Numbered from the stretch's first letter, positions 13,779 through 27,845 are shown. The stretch is DNA of 64,000 nucleotides from Tomocerus qinae (GCA_020055645.1 CM034548.1:18352001-18416000), one strand, 5' to 3'. A program made the numbers and translations. The notes: generated by a model from the sequence alone, not told the origin.

Positions 13779-16700
13779 TTTTGCCCTATATGTGACTCGT
13801 TTGACAATAATACCTAAATAACTCATAAAGGGAAGAACTTGTGCATATCAAATCAACCATGTAGCTCAAATCTTTTGAAAAATGCATTGTAATAAATTTT
13901 TCCTGTTCGTGCTATATCCGCTGACATTTTCAAGTGTCCCTTTCATTTTTGTGGTTTTTTGCTCCCATCTTCACTCTTATTACAATCTAAAGAGCTTAGA
14001 CTAACAACGAGCAATCAAGATTAGCCTAAAGTCTTTATGTTAGTTATTCTAGAATATTATCGCTTGGAATTTTGTCATTGTCATAATACCCCGGTTGTAA
14101 CTAGATGTGGTCTGAGACAGTGGCGAATGCTGCTATTGTTGTTAAGACTTTAGGAATTAAAAGGAAAGATGGAAAAGAAGATAAATACAGAACCTGCGTC
14201 AATAACCATGAAAGTATGTGTCTTGGAGAAAATAATATTTGTGCGTGCTGTTATCTACATATGAGAAGACAACAAGGCTTAATACCACACCATTGTCTAT
14301 GTAAATGCTAGATGGTTATGATGTTTCCCTTTTAATACCCCATATACTTATCTACTTTGCACAATTTACTTTTAAACTAGAGTAAATAGGTACATTTAAT
14401 TCCGTGGTAGCTAATGAGTATAACAGTTTAACAACAATTAAATATTCTGCAAAATGAATGGCCATAGAAACTTATTTGTAGCTTATCTCACTAGACTCTT
14501 TGCGACAGCTGCTCAATTGTCGTATCTCATTTTTCACCTTTTGCATTCAGTAATTTAGAAGCTATCCAAAAATAATGTAGCAAATGTTTCAAAATATCTA
14601 TGTAGCGCTTACTATAATTAAGCCTAACTTTATGTAGAAGAGTATAGGTTGATAAAAATGAAAAGTATTCGTACAAAAAGGCACTAGTGTGAGTAGCACT
14701 GATAAATGGTATTATACTTGTAGCACAATTAGAGTGTAGTTTTGGGAAATGTGTGTTATGTAAGCGAGGTGACTCTTTTTAAACAATTTTAAATGGTAAG
14801 CTAAATAAAAGTAAGTGAAGCGAGCTATAATTATTATTAGAGTGGACTAAAGCCGAAAGGTTGGCCACAATATATGTATATATATATAAATGTATGTACA
14901 TCTAGTCAACAATCGGTTGGGTAGTCACAGCCCATGGTCGTCGTCGTCATCACATGGCGGAATAATAGCGGTGATTGTGTTTGTGAAGTTTGTACATATG
15001 TGTGCGTAGTTAGTAAGTGGAGTGTGTGTGTATGTAATGTGATGTATGTAATGGTGGTCTGATAGAAGAAGGGTTTGCTGTCTGTTTGAGTGAATAGATG
15101 CCCTTCTGGATTGACGACTTGGCTATAAAACGATAATATACCTAGGCGGAGGGAAACGATCCATCCAGCCAGACGAGGTTTGCCTTCCTTTGCTTTGACT
15201 GTGCTGGAATTCCTTGGAGATTTGGCTGCTGGCAGGGAATAGTATATAGCCCATTTGTTCATGTTTAACTAATTGTTAAAGTCATTACTAATTTCCATCA
15301 AAGCTGAAGAGCGTAATATCAAACTGTATTTGTATGTACTCGAGTCACTAGTGATTCAATTCAGTTAAGTCTTAATTTTCTGGCAAGCTGAGCGCCTACA
15401 AATATTTACTCTTCAATCCTACATACGCCTTTTTCCCCGCTACAGCAAATATAACCTTTGAAATTAAAAGCTATGCCATTATATAAAAGCTTTTTTTCAA
15501 GTCCCTACAGAGTCTCCTCTGCCCTGACTCGAGCACCCGGACTTCTGCATTGCACTGCCGTGTCGACGACCAAGAACAACCTACCTACCTTATACGTATT
15601 TTTCTTGGTTTAGCCTCTTCTTCCTTGCCCCAACTAAAAGAGTCTCTCTACTAGGAAATTACACTCACTTGTTTTGTTGGATCTTCCCTTCAGTTTCGAT
15701 GTTCGCTAAAGTAGGATACAGAAAAAGAGAACAAAATACACTCTCTTTATTATTGTTATCCTTATGCTATCCTTCTCCTACCTACGCAGTAAACTCTCGC
15801 TTATCTTACAACTTTACTAGCAGCTCATAAAACTTGGGGATACTTAAATGATTGCTATTGTGTCTACAATAACGTATATAAAATGAACACAATGGCTATA
15901 ATTCCCTTAAAATCTAGTTGACACTTAATATTCTGTATTACAGTTGAAATTACATAACCCAGAATTAAAATGGTCTTCCGAATTGTACTTTTACTCTATT
16001 CATTAAAACGGAAAGAGTTTTCATGGCTCAATCAATGCTTGTATAATCTTAAACAAACATTTGTAATCATTTCCATCGTCTACTTAGTAGTATTTACTTA
16101 GATTAATACTTAGGTAGTATTGTTTCTATAATAAAATGTAGCTGATGCTGATGAGAATATGCCATTTATGATTCCCTAAAGAATTTTGACGCGATAAAGG
16201 TTTATGGCTGTGTTTTATTTCCATGAATTGTCAGCGTTTCTTAAAATACATAGAGGAGCTATATATAGAAAGCCACATAACTTAATCAACAACTGTAATA
16301 TTTCATCGACATCCGTTTTATATTCATAGTTTTGGCTTCCTTACAACAAATAAGATGATTATCACCAAAAGATTATAGCCCGTTCAGGCCAGTTTGCCAT
16401 AGATAAAAATATCTCTGCAGTTGCTTTCTAGCTCCTCAACTTTCTTCCATTAGACATTCATCTCTTTCTCTCTGCTACTTAAATCAAGTCAGAAGAAAAG
16501 CAAACGGAGGTAAGGGAAGTATTACAGAGATTATTTCTTCACCGTCCTCCTCCTGTTAGGTAAACATCGGAGAGTAGTCTCTCGTAGCCCCGTTCCAAAG
16601 ACGAGGAAATGGTGAATTGAATTGTTAATGAATCAATCTGTTTTTCCAAGGTAGTTACTAGTTATTTCAATTCCTAGTTTCATGCATGCTAACAGAGATT

Positions 16701-19700
16701 CGCTTAAGCATAATGTAACAACGAACTACCTAATGTCACAAGAATATTTTTAGAACGCATTATATTATAGATATCCTATATAGACGTGGATGGAGAGGAA
16801 GTAGAGGAGGGACTGATTCTACGTTGAAATTAGATATGCCATGACTTTGCACTATAGTTTGTAACTCTTGCGGGTATACCCGTATGTATGAAATGTATCG
16901 TAGTAGTTGATACGGATAGGTACTTACCGAATCGCAAAGTGAAACCGTGCTCAAGTAATTATCCTTCTGTTTACTTACCTTTTACTCATACTATTATCCT
17001 TATGATGTGAGTAAACTCTAGCGTTTCCACTACATAACACACATTTGAGATTTCATAGTCATCGACTTTATACATAACAGTGTAATGTCTACCAGGGCTT
17101 TGTGAATTTATTAAGTGTTAAGCAAACTACTAACCATAAATATGAGCTCCCACTTTGTTTGTTCATTCCAGTTTCTAAGTTTTTCTAATATACCTACCTA
17201 TCTAATTGTAACCTAAGTGTTTATATGCACTAACCACCAAACTTCCTATTCCTCTTATATGCGCATTTCAAAACTTCACGCTTGCATGAAAAACAATTCT
17301 TAATAGTTATTAACAGTTTAACTACAAATATCTTTTACTTATAATAATATTCTAACTACGCACAAGTCTGCAAAATTACTAACTATTTGCATCTCTACAG
17401 CTTAAGCAGAGTAACATAAAAATTGTCTTGCAGCAGATTATATGCATTTAAAATCTCCCATCTTTATTATTAGCATATATAATGTATGATCATGTAGTAC
17501 AGAGATTTTTGTTGGTTGCTGCAAATTAGGATGTAGAATTTAAAGCTATATTGTAATTTATTATAGTGATATGCTCAACATTATTTTATTTATTCATAAA
17601 TGTACAAAACTGTTCAAAGCTATTTATATTTGAAGTATTTATTTGTTATTCATTAAAATAAAATAATTGATATATACCAAATTACGCTTGAATTTCCTTA
17701 GGTAAATATTTTTTAGTCAATTCCTTTATTGCTTATTTGGGTTGATTATATTAACATTTTAAGAAATTGTAGTTTGAACATGAAATTATTGTGTAGATAC
17801 ACATTAGGTGAATAATGATAGGCATTTAAATTTTAACAGTGTGTTTTATGAAGCGTAGCAATAAAAATGAAAGTATGGATTCCCTTAATATTTGAAAGAT
17901 AGAGTTGGTAAATACGAAAATAAAGTTGAGGAGAATTATATTTTCTTTACTCAGTCTCACGTGAAATTTAAAAGTGTTATTAGTAGATGAGAAAAGTTTT
18001 GTCTCATCGTTTTAGTCTATAGAAAATGCTTGCTTGGTATGGAAGAGGAGTTGCTGGATGTTGAGATAGCAGAAGGCGCAGTACTCACTCAAGTCTGTAG
18101 TACATAAGACGGTGCAGTAAAAGCCATCAATCCTTTATCGCCTGATATTCGTCCATCCATGTGATATTGCTTGTTGAACAACATTCGTAACACGTTCTGT
18201 TAGGATCTTCTTTCCTCGGATCTCAGAAACAGACGATTGTTGTCTCACTTCTCGTATATTATATATCTCCTTTATTTACTTACTATCCCATCCAATCTTA
18301 ATATACATTTAAGTGCGTATTTACCTAACTGTGTAGCATTCCCCATTTGGAGTATGTGTCTGTTGTATAATTTGTTTTTCTTCAGTTTAGTTAGTGCTCC
18401 ACGATGACGTAACTACAATTTGAATTATTAGGTAGTAGCACCGTGAATAAAATACTCTCTCCTATATCCTTTGGCATACGACAGACATGGCTATTTGTAC
18501 GTATTGTGCGATGCCTAACATTTCTAAATTTAAGTAAGCAAATAACAGTCCACTAATAGCGATGAGTGACAACTCCAAACGAGGACTAAACACAAATACA
18601 GATCGAAATAGTAACTTGTACAAGCACTGAAAATGAAATACAGTTAACCAAATGGTCAAATGCTATGAACCAGTACGGACATAAAAATTAAAACTTTATC
18701 TCTTCTTGTAATCATATTATTACCTTCTATTTTTTATATTCCCAACATCAACAGAAAAATTTGAATGGTTAAGCTTTCTAGGAAATGAAATAAAAATAAT
18801 AATAAATTACTTTGTATAAAAGTTAAGAAAAACATCCATTTAAAAAAACTTTTAGCCTAAAAATCTGCACATTTATTATTAATTATGATGCAAAAAAACT
18901 AGCTTCGACATATCTTTCGCTAATTCTAGTATAAAATGTATTACTTACTGGTTTGAATTAGCGATTGTGACATTTATACTTTTTGCATTTAAGAGTTGCA
19001 ATTACAAACGTTGAGGAGTGTTATTAAGGCATGGAGGAATATAGTAGAGAAATGCAACAGAATGGAATATTATATTCCTGTGTCTACATGTGGATATGGT
19101 CTCGTGAGTTGGGAATAAGTGTAGAGAGGATGTGGACGGAGGAGGAAGGATTGTGCATAAAATATCTTGGTGTAAGCAAAGGATGGTTTACAAACATAGC
19201 TAATAGTAGTGAGCAGAACTCGTGCACTGTGTAAATATCGACTAACGAAGCCGTTTGTCAGTATACTTGTGTTTATTGCCTGTTGATATGTAGAGAAACA
19301 AGGGGAGACTCTTTAGATGAATTACTTTGATGATCTCTACTTCCTGGTAAACAGAGTCACCAGAGGCCTTCCAATTCCACAAGTACGAACATAAACGTCT
19401 ACTCCATTTTCCCCGTCACAACTTAATGCATTTCAACATTCTGGAAAATCTGAGTTTTCAATTAACTTCTTTTCACTCGATCTTTCAGCTTCTCCTGATA
19501 TTTAATGTTGCAGAAATTATGTGCATCAATTTGTCTGTACATCCACATAAAGTTGACTCTCATGTTTTTGAGGTTACAGACTCTCCCTCATCATCCCGTC
19601 ATACTTGCTTAAGAGAACCTTCATTCAATCAAACCTACCAAGATATAAAATGTTAACGGGTGACACGACATTACACGCAGCAATATAAATACGAGAATGT

Positions 19701-20689
19701 CTTATATTTTTACATATTTATCTGACTAGAATCTAGCCAACTTTTATAAGTATCATAATGTCATTTCGTATGTACAAGAGAAGCATTAAAAGCAATAAAA
19801 TCAACTTTGTTTGTTTTCTTGTTTAAATAAGAACTTAAGTTTTACTACAAACATATTTGAAAGCCAAGGTGAAAATTGAATAAACCTTCTACTAAATCCT
19901 ACCTGACATAATTTTCTGAACTTATACTACAAAAGTTTATGAAGTAGGTAAGTTATGCATAATATTTAAGTGAATAGAAATAGGGTAGGCAATAGTTTGG
20001 CAAAGGGAAAGTTTGAATCTATATAAAATGACTAGCTTTTAATATCCAATATTTATATTTAATATCTCTCTTCGATTTACCCCTTTGGAGAGCTTCAAAA
20101 TATCCTATATTGAATTAGTTAATAATTCTATTTGAAGTGGTCCTTTTTATTATCATTTCATTAATGTTTAATTAAGATGTAGAGGTCTGTCACAATGTAC
20201 ACAGTACAGGCATATATTTTAATTGACGTAAAGCGAATGGAAATCTACCAGTCCGCCCCAATTGTTTGCCTTGTATTAAATAATACATATCTGTCGAAAG
20301 GGGACGATAACATTATACGATAGGAATTACTTTCAATTTCGTCGAGTACTTTCTGTAACTATTCAGTCATGTATGTATTTTCCAAGCTACAATAATTGTA
20401 GTGTATCCTTTTGTTTTAAACTGTTGGGCGAATTGTTTCTAGAAATGCAGAAATTGTAGTGAAATAGTAAGACTCATTCATAATGACGTTAGATGAGAAG
20501 GATGGTAAATAGACAGGAACAGTAGAGGTAGAATAGTTTTTCACGGAATAAGAGAACAATGGTAATGCTCACTTTGTTGATAAGTATGCCGTCAAAGAAA
20601 AGTCAGCGACATTGTTGGGGATGCGTGTCAAGGAAAGATTGACCGGGACTCATGTCTGTTTACGCGTTAGACATTAGGGACATTAGTAA

Positions 20690-21130
20690 ATAATAGTGAG
20701 GATTAGTTGGAGCGGGAGGAAAGAGTGATACAATTAGGAAGCGAGTGTTATCATGTGGTGTGGCTGGTACTTAAAGTATTTGTATGTGTCTGGAATAATG
20801 AAATAATATGTGGCTCTTTGTTACAAATTGATGTTGAAGGTAAGAGATTTCGGTGGGTTGGGAGTGGATGGGAAGGGCAGTGGTGATTCTGTGTTTGTGA
20901 AACGATGCTGAGAGTGAATTAGATGATTGTTAGGTGCCCCTTCGTCTAGCTTTGCTGTGGCCGACTGACCCATGGGTCTCCCTCATCCAATTCCATGCCT
21001 AAGTAGTCCTCCATTACTGCATGAGCTGAGTTAACGTCGCTGTAATTGAGTTAGGGTCCAAGTCTCAATCGGAGCGGCTTCACTCAAGTGTCTCTTGCTA
21101 CTGCAGCAACTCATCTCTCCCTTTCCTTCC
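20690..21130. other. G-to-C strand-composition switch near 20.94 kb
   Basis: This is one of the clearest switches. From 20690 to 20937 the plus strand is rich in G and very poor in C (GGTGGGTTGGGAGTGGATGG). From 20938 it becomes C-rich (CCCCTTCGTC, then CTCTCCCTTTCCTTCC). The change happens within a few bases. No open frame here has a recognisable protein. It may be a bidirectional initiation region, as argued from the similar switch at NK1. Confidence 0.4.
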
Positions 21131-21399
21131 ATAATATCCTATCTTTAACACAATAGTACGCATATTATTTGATGAATCTAAATAACGAGATCAGCTATTA
21201 ATTTTTTTTCTTACTAGCCTTCTACATTTTGGCATTCATTATTATTAATGCAGTTGGTATATAAAATGTGTAGTGATATAGTGCCTGTGGGGACAGTAGT
21301 GCACAATAGAATTCACAATTGAGCACATTTACTACAAAGACTGTCATAGATCTATTGTGTATTGTGTGAGATAGTATAACATGAAATAACATGTATGTA

Positions 21400-22300
21400 T
21401 CATGTGTTAGGAGGAGAATGAAAATATAAGTAGGAATTGATATAGCTGGTGGTATATTTGTATGGAGGAGACGATGATTGCAGAGACAGATGTTATAGAT
21501 GAGATAATGGGGTAATGGTAGAGTAAACGGAGGTTGTAATACTTGTTTAAGTGTCAACGTATGTTCAGCAAACGAAGCAATGTGTCTAATGGTTTGAGTC
21601 TCATCTGATGTGCCGAGTCTCCTCTATCTGCACAATAATCCCTGCACTAATTATAAGAGGTAATTGAGGAGCTGATTGACCTTTGCGGCAATAATGAGAG
21701 AGCATTGAAGGCGGCCGATGCAAAATGGGAGCCGGGTAGTTAGAGCGTGAACAAGGAAAATTCTTTGACAGACTCGCAGACGATATTGCACTGGAGCGAA
21801 GAAAGCCATGTGTGAAACACAAGGGTACATTTCTGTCTTATTTCTCCGTCGGGTCTTTGATGTGAGTTCAGGCGGGGGCCCTTCGCTCTACTTTACTCAA
21901 CCCAACTCCATAGGCTCTATCTTCTTCTGATGTAATGTACTGTGCTCGCCCTATTACTGCATTTATTAGGTCGTTACATTACGTGTAATGCAATAAGGCG
22001 ACATATTCTCGTCTTATTTCTTCCAGTCTAAATCTCATGGGCCCTATTTACACTGATATCGGAAAGAAAATGACAGTAAATTTTTTCTCATCCACTAGTC
22101 CCTCAGCGAATATGCACGGATATGAAGTGGAAATTGTACCCATTAAATATTCAGTGCTGTGTCGCACAGGTCTATCTTAACTGAGATCTCGCCAACCCAA
22201 AACGAACACTATCAACGAGAACAGTCTCTGCCCAACTTCTTCTTTATAGCCCGCTCCATCCACTGTCGCCGCTATTATTATTTCCGTCCTATGGCACGTT
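21400..22300. other. G/A-to-C/T strand-composition switch near 21.88 kb
   Basis: G/A-rich sequence (21410-21540, words such as GGAGGAGACGATG) is followed after a mixed stretch by C/T-rich sequence from about 21885 (CCCTTCGCTCTAC) to beyond 22.25 kb. It lies under 1 kb from the switch at 20.94 kb, so the two may be parts of one regulatory cluster. No gene is recognisable. Confidence 0.3.
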
Positions 22301-23979
22301 AGCTACTTCTATTACTAATATACACTTTACTCAAAGTGTCACAGAAAAGGCGACTATTTCTAACCACCATACCACCACAATCATCCTCTTTTTACACAAT
22401 TATCATAACCAAGGCAACAAATGCGCCAAAATTTCTCTCCTCATCAACCCATTTTGCATCTTTTCATTTTTACAACATTTCGGCTTCACTCACCCTCTCT
22501 GTCACTACTCCATCCTAATCGCTATCCAAAAATACTAGCATCAAAACACAAAAAGAAGTGTTCAATGCTTCCTAATACCAATACCATGAAAACTATAAAG
22601 CATATATACTAAATTAACATATTTATTTCACAAATACTAATTGGCTGTAGAAACAATTGTGACCTAAGAGCGATTTTAACATATTTTATAGTAGGAAATT
22701 GTGTTATATCCTATAGCCTTAATTTGTATTATTTAAATGCCTTAAAGTGGCAATAGCTGAATGTGTAATTGCCCTACGGTGGAACTGATGAGTTTGGGAA
22801 GTACAAAAAACTTGGGGTAGTATAGTAGAGGAAATGTTGTGGCCTGAGTGTAAGATGTAATTTCCTTGGGATTTTTCGATCTGCTAGGTAAATGGAGTGC
22901 AATCTGCATAATGGTAAATAGTTAAACATGTAAAATAGAGTAAATATTTCTCTGCATTGTAGAGAGTAAGAAAAGGTGTAGAATATAATTCTGGGGAAGA
23001 AGGATAATACTTTCTGGAGAATTGGAGTAAAAGTAAAGTAAGCAGACGTTTTGATGGCAGCCATTATTTGCGTCGTCGTTCTCGTCATTGTCGTCTAGCC
23101 TCTCTTTTCGTTTCTGGTAATGGCAATAATGGTACAATGGGACGAGACTCAGTCAGATAAGTTGTAATTTGTGCTGGTAGTCCCATAGGTAAACTTTGTT
23201 CCAAGTTTTTGTCATGAGTCAGTTATAGTTTCATTCGCACATTTTGCCATAATTGGGCCATGTGAGGACATTATACAACACCCCTCTGCTCTCTTCTACA
23301 AATTTATGACTGTTCTCATGGGATGCTCATTTATTAATAGGCTATATGCAATTCTATCTATCTGCTCCACCATCATTATTACCGCTTGATAACATACCAC
23401 ACACATGTTCACGTTTATATTGCATTATCTATCGTCTCCTATTATATTCAACTCAATTCTACGGCTCTTGGTCGATCTCGCTCTGAGCATTTTGCCATTC
23501 CCTTGCCTTGCGCCTTGTCTTTAATGCCTCCTTTGCTCCGCAAACTCTACACAGATCTACTATTTTCTGTCTATTATGTACTTCCTCTTTATTTATGTAT
23601 ACCAACATCCAGACATACTTATTCTCTACCTACCTATACACTATTATGGAGATCATCATATTATACATAATCCAACTTTGTTATCAAACTCAGTCTACCG
23701 AAAATATGCTTTCTTCAATACACTCCATAATAATAGAATAACTCTTCAGGTAACATATTTATGCTACACAAAATTGCATATTATAAAGAAACAAGATTTC
23801 CAGTAGCTTTTAGTTTCCCCGTTTCAACCCGCTACATTGAACACTTATTTTGTTATTTGGAAAAACGATATCTACGTAAAATAAATTGGATGCATAATAA
23901 ATTCTGACAAATATTTATACCTACGGAAATTATTTTTCATGGGTACTAAAAAGGGTGGAATAGTTACTGTTGTTATAGT

Positions 23980-24428
23980 AAGGCCCCTGATACCCAGCCA
24001 CGTTGGCTTGGTGGAGTACTCAGTCGTCTGACTAATCAATGTGTGCTTCCACTGCCAGTTCGATTCTTTGGCTGGGTGATATGGCCGAGGGCTGTTTAAA
24101 GGCGAGTGTTTGAGTTGTAAATGTGGAATTAAGACAAAGGTTAAGCACGAACCCGCAATTTCAAGGGCCGTCCTATTGATACCTCGTATATTGTGAGTGT
24201 ACGTAGAGTAGCTTTGGATAACCTGTCTTTGTTGGGCTAGTAGACTTCCGATAACAGTCCCACTACAGTGACTCGTAAATGACAGCCTTAGGCTTCTCGG
24301 GTATTAATTAACAACAATACCAGTGTTGAGGGAGTTGGCAATAGGCCCGTAATTGAGGCCTGCGCCCAGTACTATCACTTTGTAGTGAGGCAGTACACCC
24401 CATATAACATACATACAAGGCCCCTGAT
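23980..24428 (+). mobile_element. tRNA-derived SINE with 12-bp target duplication
   Basis: The perfect 12-mer AAGGCCCCTGAT lies at 23980-23991 and again at 24417-24428, enclosing 425 bp. The insert opens with a tRNA-like head (23992-24077). ACCCAGCCA at the start pairs with TGGCTGGGT at its end; TGGCTTGGTGG fits the pol III A box and GTTCGATTC the B box. The 86-nt length and AGTTCGATTC arm suggest descent from a long-variable-arm tRNA such as Ser or Leu. A body unrelated to tRNA follows, richer in GC than its surroundings. The 3' end is a short AC/AT-rich tail (CATATAACATACATAC) directly before the second duplication, as in SINEs mobilised by LINE machinery. The body family was not recognised. 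Confidence 0.7.
23992..24077 (+). other. tRNA-like pol III promoter head of the SINE
   Basis: Terminal pairing of nine bases (ACCCAGCCA with TGGCTGGGT), a D-arm/A-box region at about 24004-24016 and a T-arm/B-box at 24059-24067 are visible. The anticodon region (CTGACTAATCA) is too short and mispaired for a working tRNA. It is therefore best read as the promoter part of a SINE rather than a tRNA gene. Confidence 0.6.
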
Positions 24429-27400
24429 TGGTAGACAAATGCTGGTAGGATATCGAGACTGATAATTTTGACATTTCCCACCTTTATTGGTGTAACTAAT
24501 GCTGGTGGCAATAATTTGATAACTAATTGTCATGAAGCTAAATAACATAGGAGAAAGTCTTCAAGTTTCAAGCGTTTGAAAGTGCCCACCAAAATTGAAA
24601 GACAATTATAATATTTGATTACAAATTCAACAGCATATTATGCCGGAATTGATATCTTGATATGTATAGAGTTAGATAAGTAAATAGAAGGGAAGAAGGA
24701 TCTGATTAATTAAGGAGCCATCCATGCATGCAGTACAGAAGACTATAGTGAACGTCAAGTAGGTACAGGGATTTAATATGAGTGAGCGTATACAATTAGC
24801 AGGGACTAGGGACGACCATAAGGTGGATTTAGACGAAGGAAGAAGCCTTTGGTATAGTCTAGTTCCAAATTAGCGTAACTTATTTGGGTGTGTGGCTGTT
24901 GGGTTTGGTGTGTTTGGCAATGCATGCTCATCTCGTCAATCTGACTGTAACTAAGTAGCATTTACGCAAATGTATGAAGCTAGTTATTACTTCAAGTAGC
25001 TTTCAGTCTTTGGTAGTTTATGTCTTGGCACTCCCACCCACTTCTATTACATAAATTACATTATTACTTCAACTAAAGCTAAGTCGTCTGCGAATGCTGC
25101 TGGTAATTGTAGTCTTGTCATTTCGCGTACTATTCATGTAATGCACTGATAGGCACAGCCATTAAATATGACATTTTCTCAAGAGTGTTCCGTTATAGTA
25201 GATTGCTTCTACTTGCTGGTGATGATGATGATGATGGGCTGGCTCCTCAGTCTCATACTGTCACTGTGTCGGCGCACTATTACTAAATTTTCACTGTATT
25301 ACATTACTCCGTATATTAACTATACTTATATTATCATGTCTAAATAACTGGGCTTGTTAAGTTACTTACCTACACAGTTAGTGAGCTTTGCACACGAAGG
25401 AGAGAAGGAGACCAGGCAACTAATCTCCTCTTTAAAATAGTGTCAGTCGAGCGAAAAGAAATTCTTTACGCGCATATAGCTCTATCTATATACTTATTGT
25501 ACTGTAATTGTATCCTTCACGGAACATAATAGGTTGCTTGGTAGCAGGGACCTTTTTAATAGCATTTCCCTTGTATATGGATCTCCGTGGCTATTAGGCA
25601 TTAATATTGGATCTATGTAAAATAATGCAGTGCCAGTTGCTTTGTATACACTCAAATGACTTGTCAGACAGTTTTCTATAGAGCTTTCACTGTTTACAAT
25701 GCACAATACAATCCTTACACTAATAACCAACAATCCGACTCTTATTAGTTAGCTGACGTTTTTCTTTGGCTTTGACATTTGTCATTATTAGACGTTTGGC
25801 TGGATTGAAATGGATAGTGGAGAAACAGCCCAAATGCTCTACTACTAATTGCAACCACTTTTTCAGTCCTTCTATCATTCCTTCCTTGTTAATTGTCCTC
25901 GCTGTCTATAGATTCATTTATTCCTATTACATAATAAATTGTCTTTTCAATTAGTCATCATTTCACGCTTCTGAGATACTATTTCACGATTCAGCAAATA
26001 CAACGGGGATTCCTTTAATACTTCAAAAAGTGGAATTCCAAAAAAAAATCATGAAATGGCTTTGCAAATACGGTCTACCTGCTGTATACCAACTTTTGCT
26101 TCAAACTTGATACTTATACAATCATTCAGCAATCTCAAGAGAATTAAATCCTTAATTGGAACCAAATGATTTCAACTAAGAAAGCCGATTACCATTTATT
26201 TAAGTGCTATATAAAATTAGCTTATATATGTACCATTAATGCGACAAGCCTAATTTACCTTTTCAGTAATTTTCACCAAGTTTTAATGTCAGTGCAAAAA
26301 TATTTTCGAATCTGTATTAAAATGATAATAATAATAATAATAGTTTTTTCGCTTTTAATTATTTTTGTATGATCTTAGAGTGCAAAAGTGGACGATTCCT
26401 TCTAAATAAACATTTACGTTTTAATAGAGATAATTGTGAGTATGCTTCTTTGTAAATGTTTATCTACTCTAATTTCATTGCGTCGTTGGTGTAAATACTT
26501 GGTTTTCTAACGGTGTGTGATATGAATCATATATGTAGAAGTGACAAACTGGGAAATAAACAACTTGAGTCGGGTATATGAAAATATTGCATGAATTCCT
26601 TTTTGTTGTGAGTTTTGGCATAGGATAGATGTATATTGTGAGTACATCTAAGTAGGATTTATATAAGTTGTGTTAGATATAAAATAGTAGTGAAGAAGAT
26701 GGTGAAAAAGTAAGGTCGGCGGAACAAACGGGCGGGCGGGATGCAGTCCCGAGTGAAATGCATTCAACTCGGAGTGAGATTGTGCAGCAAGACAGAGACA
26801 GTTGGAGCTATAGGAGGAATTGAAATTGAATGCACAGGAAGTGAGTGTTGGTTCGGGCTGCTGTGCGACTCCGGGAGTTTTTCGGTGTGATTTCAGGGAT
26901 TGGAGTGAGAGTGAAGTCAAGTCAGGTTTTTCCCCGTTCCACTCACTGCATCGTTGAGCAAAATAACAATATGACTTTTGTAACGGAGACTGATTATATC
27001 CTTAACTTGAGCCTGCTAATTAGCCGAACATTTGCTACGCCTGAATTGATCAACTTGTATGAATGATCCAAGTTGTCCCGGCATCACAGTTCCCCGTGAA
27101 AATTTAACGAGCAAAAATTTTTTGTTGCCATTCTCCGGGTTGATTATGTCAATTGAGAAGCGTTCAGGGGAAAGACATGCCAAAATTATGATGGGTGCCG
27201 GCTCATTGTGTAGAGATGCTTCTACCTCACTGCATTGCACCTCTCTTTGTCAGAAGATCTGCTACAGTTTATATTATCTTATTCCTGTAAATGCTGTCAA
27301 ACCCAAACAGATAATATAATATTCAAGTTGTAGGATGTTATCAGATATGCACTCACTGTCTTCTCAAATCCACCAAATTATATGCACATTCAAATTTACA

Positions 27401-27839
27401 TGTAAAGTGAAGACTAACTAATAATGCCACACAATATACTACTATCTGCATTTACTTATAATAATGCTATCCTTATCATTATGCAAGACACTTTATAATA
27501 ACACTTCCTTATACCGTATTTTTATGACAAAAGACCTATATAATATTATTATGGAGAGAAATGTATCCAAAGACATTAGTATACCTTGTTCCGGTATTCT
27601 TTTATTTCACCGACCATAATATCATGACGTCATAATATGCATAGCCATCTACTACAAGGAGATTGAAAATATATTGATAATGATGTAACCTATTATTACT
27701 ATGATAGTAAGATTATAGAGGCTATATCAATATCAAGCAGAGATTTGCCTTACAAACGTTAACGTTAGCATTCAAAGTCATTGAACAAATCCCGTTAACA
27801 TGCCAATGTGAACCAACAAACATCATTCTTCGCCAGTCA
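24429..27839. other. Gene-free stretch between SINE and NK1 3' end
   Basis: No recognisable exon. It contains a GAT run at 25221-25236, an ATA run at 26324-26341, and a strong G/A-to-C/T switch near 26.93 kb. It also contains a block at about 26990-27240 with balanced composition and open frames on both strands but no known protein. That last block, about 1.1-1.3 kb past the NK1 stop codon, is a candidate conserved non-coding element. Confidence 0.5.
26690..26960. other. G/A-to-C/T strand-composition switch near 26.93 kb
   Basis: The plus strand is G-rich (ACGGGCGGGCGGGATG at about 26730; GGATTGGAGTGAGAGTGAAG at about 26896) until about 26927. It then turns C/T-rich (TTCCCCGTTCCACTCACTGC). 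It lies about 1.4 kb beyond the 3' end of NK1. A promoter or enhancer role is inferred only from likeness to the NK1 promoter region. Confidence 0.35.
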
Positions 27840-27845
27840 TTTATT
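27840..27845 (-). terminator. Candidate poly(A) signal of NK1
   Basis: AATAAA on the minus strand, about 460 bases past the NK1 stop codon. No closer canonical hexamer was seen. It would imply a 3' UTR of roughly 470-490 bases. Confidence 0.35.

Larger units (their letters stand above)
1..23979. other. Gene-free AT-rich flank downstream of NK1
   Basis: No stretch here reads as a known protein on either strand. Open frames of 60-173 codons exist, but they lack recognisable domains, splice context or conserved motifs, and many are mirror images of low-complexity G/A- or C/T-rich DNA. What is present: a degenerate copy of a hAT-like miniature element near 1.75 kb, short microsatellites such as the AG run at 2657-2672, a degenerate minisatellite at 13671-13778, and several blocks where the plus strand switches from G/A-rich to C/T-rich (near 2.99, 5.31, 9.2, 12.88, 20.94 and 21.88 kb). 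A large empty flank beside a developmental homeobox gene is commonly regulatory; that reading is inference. Confidence 0.6.

Noticed and set aside
23992-24077. Functional tRNA gene
   Set aside because: Acceptor pairing and boxes are present, but the anticodon arm is short and mispaired and a SINE body and target duplications surround it.
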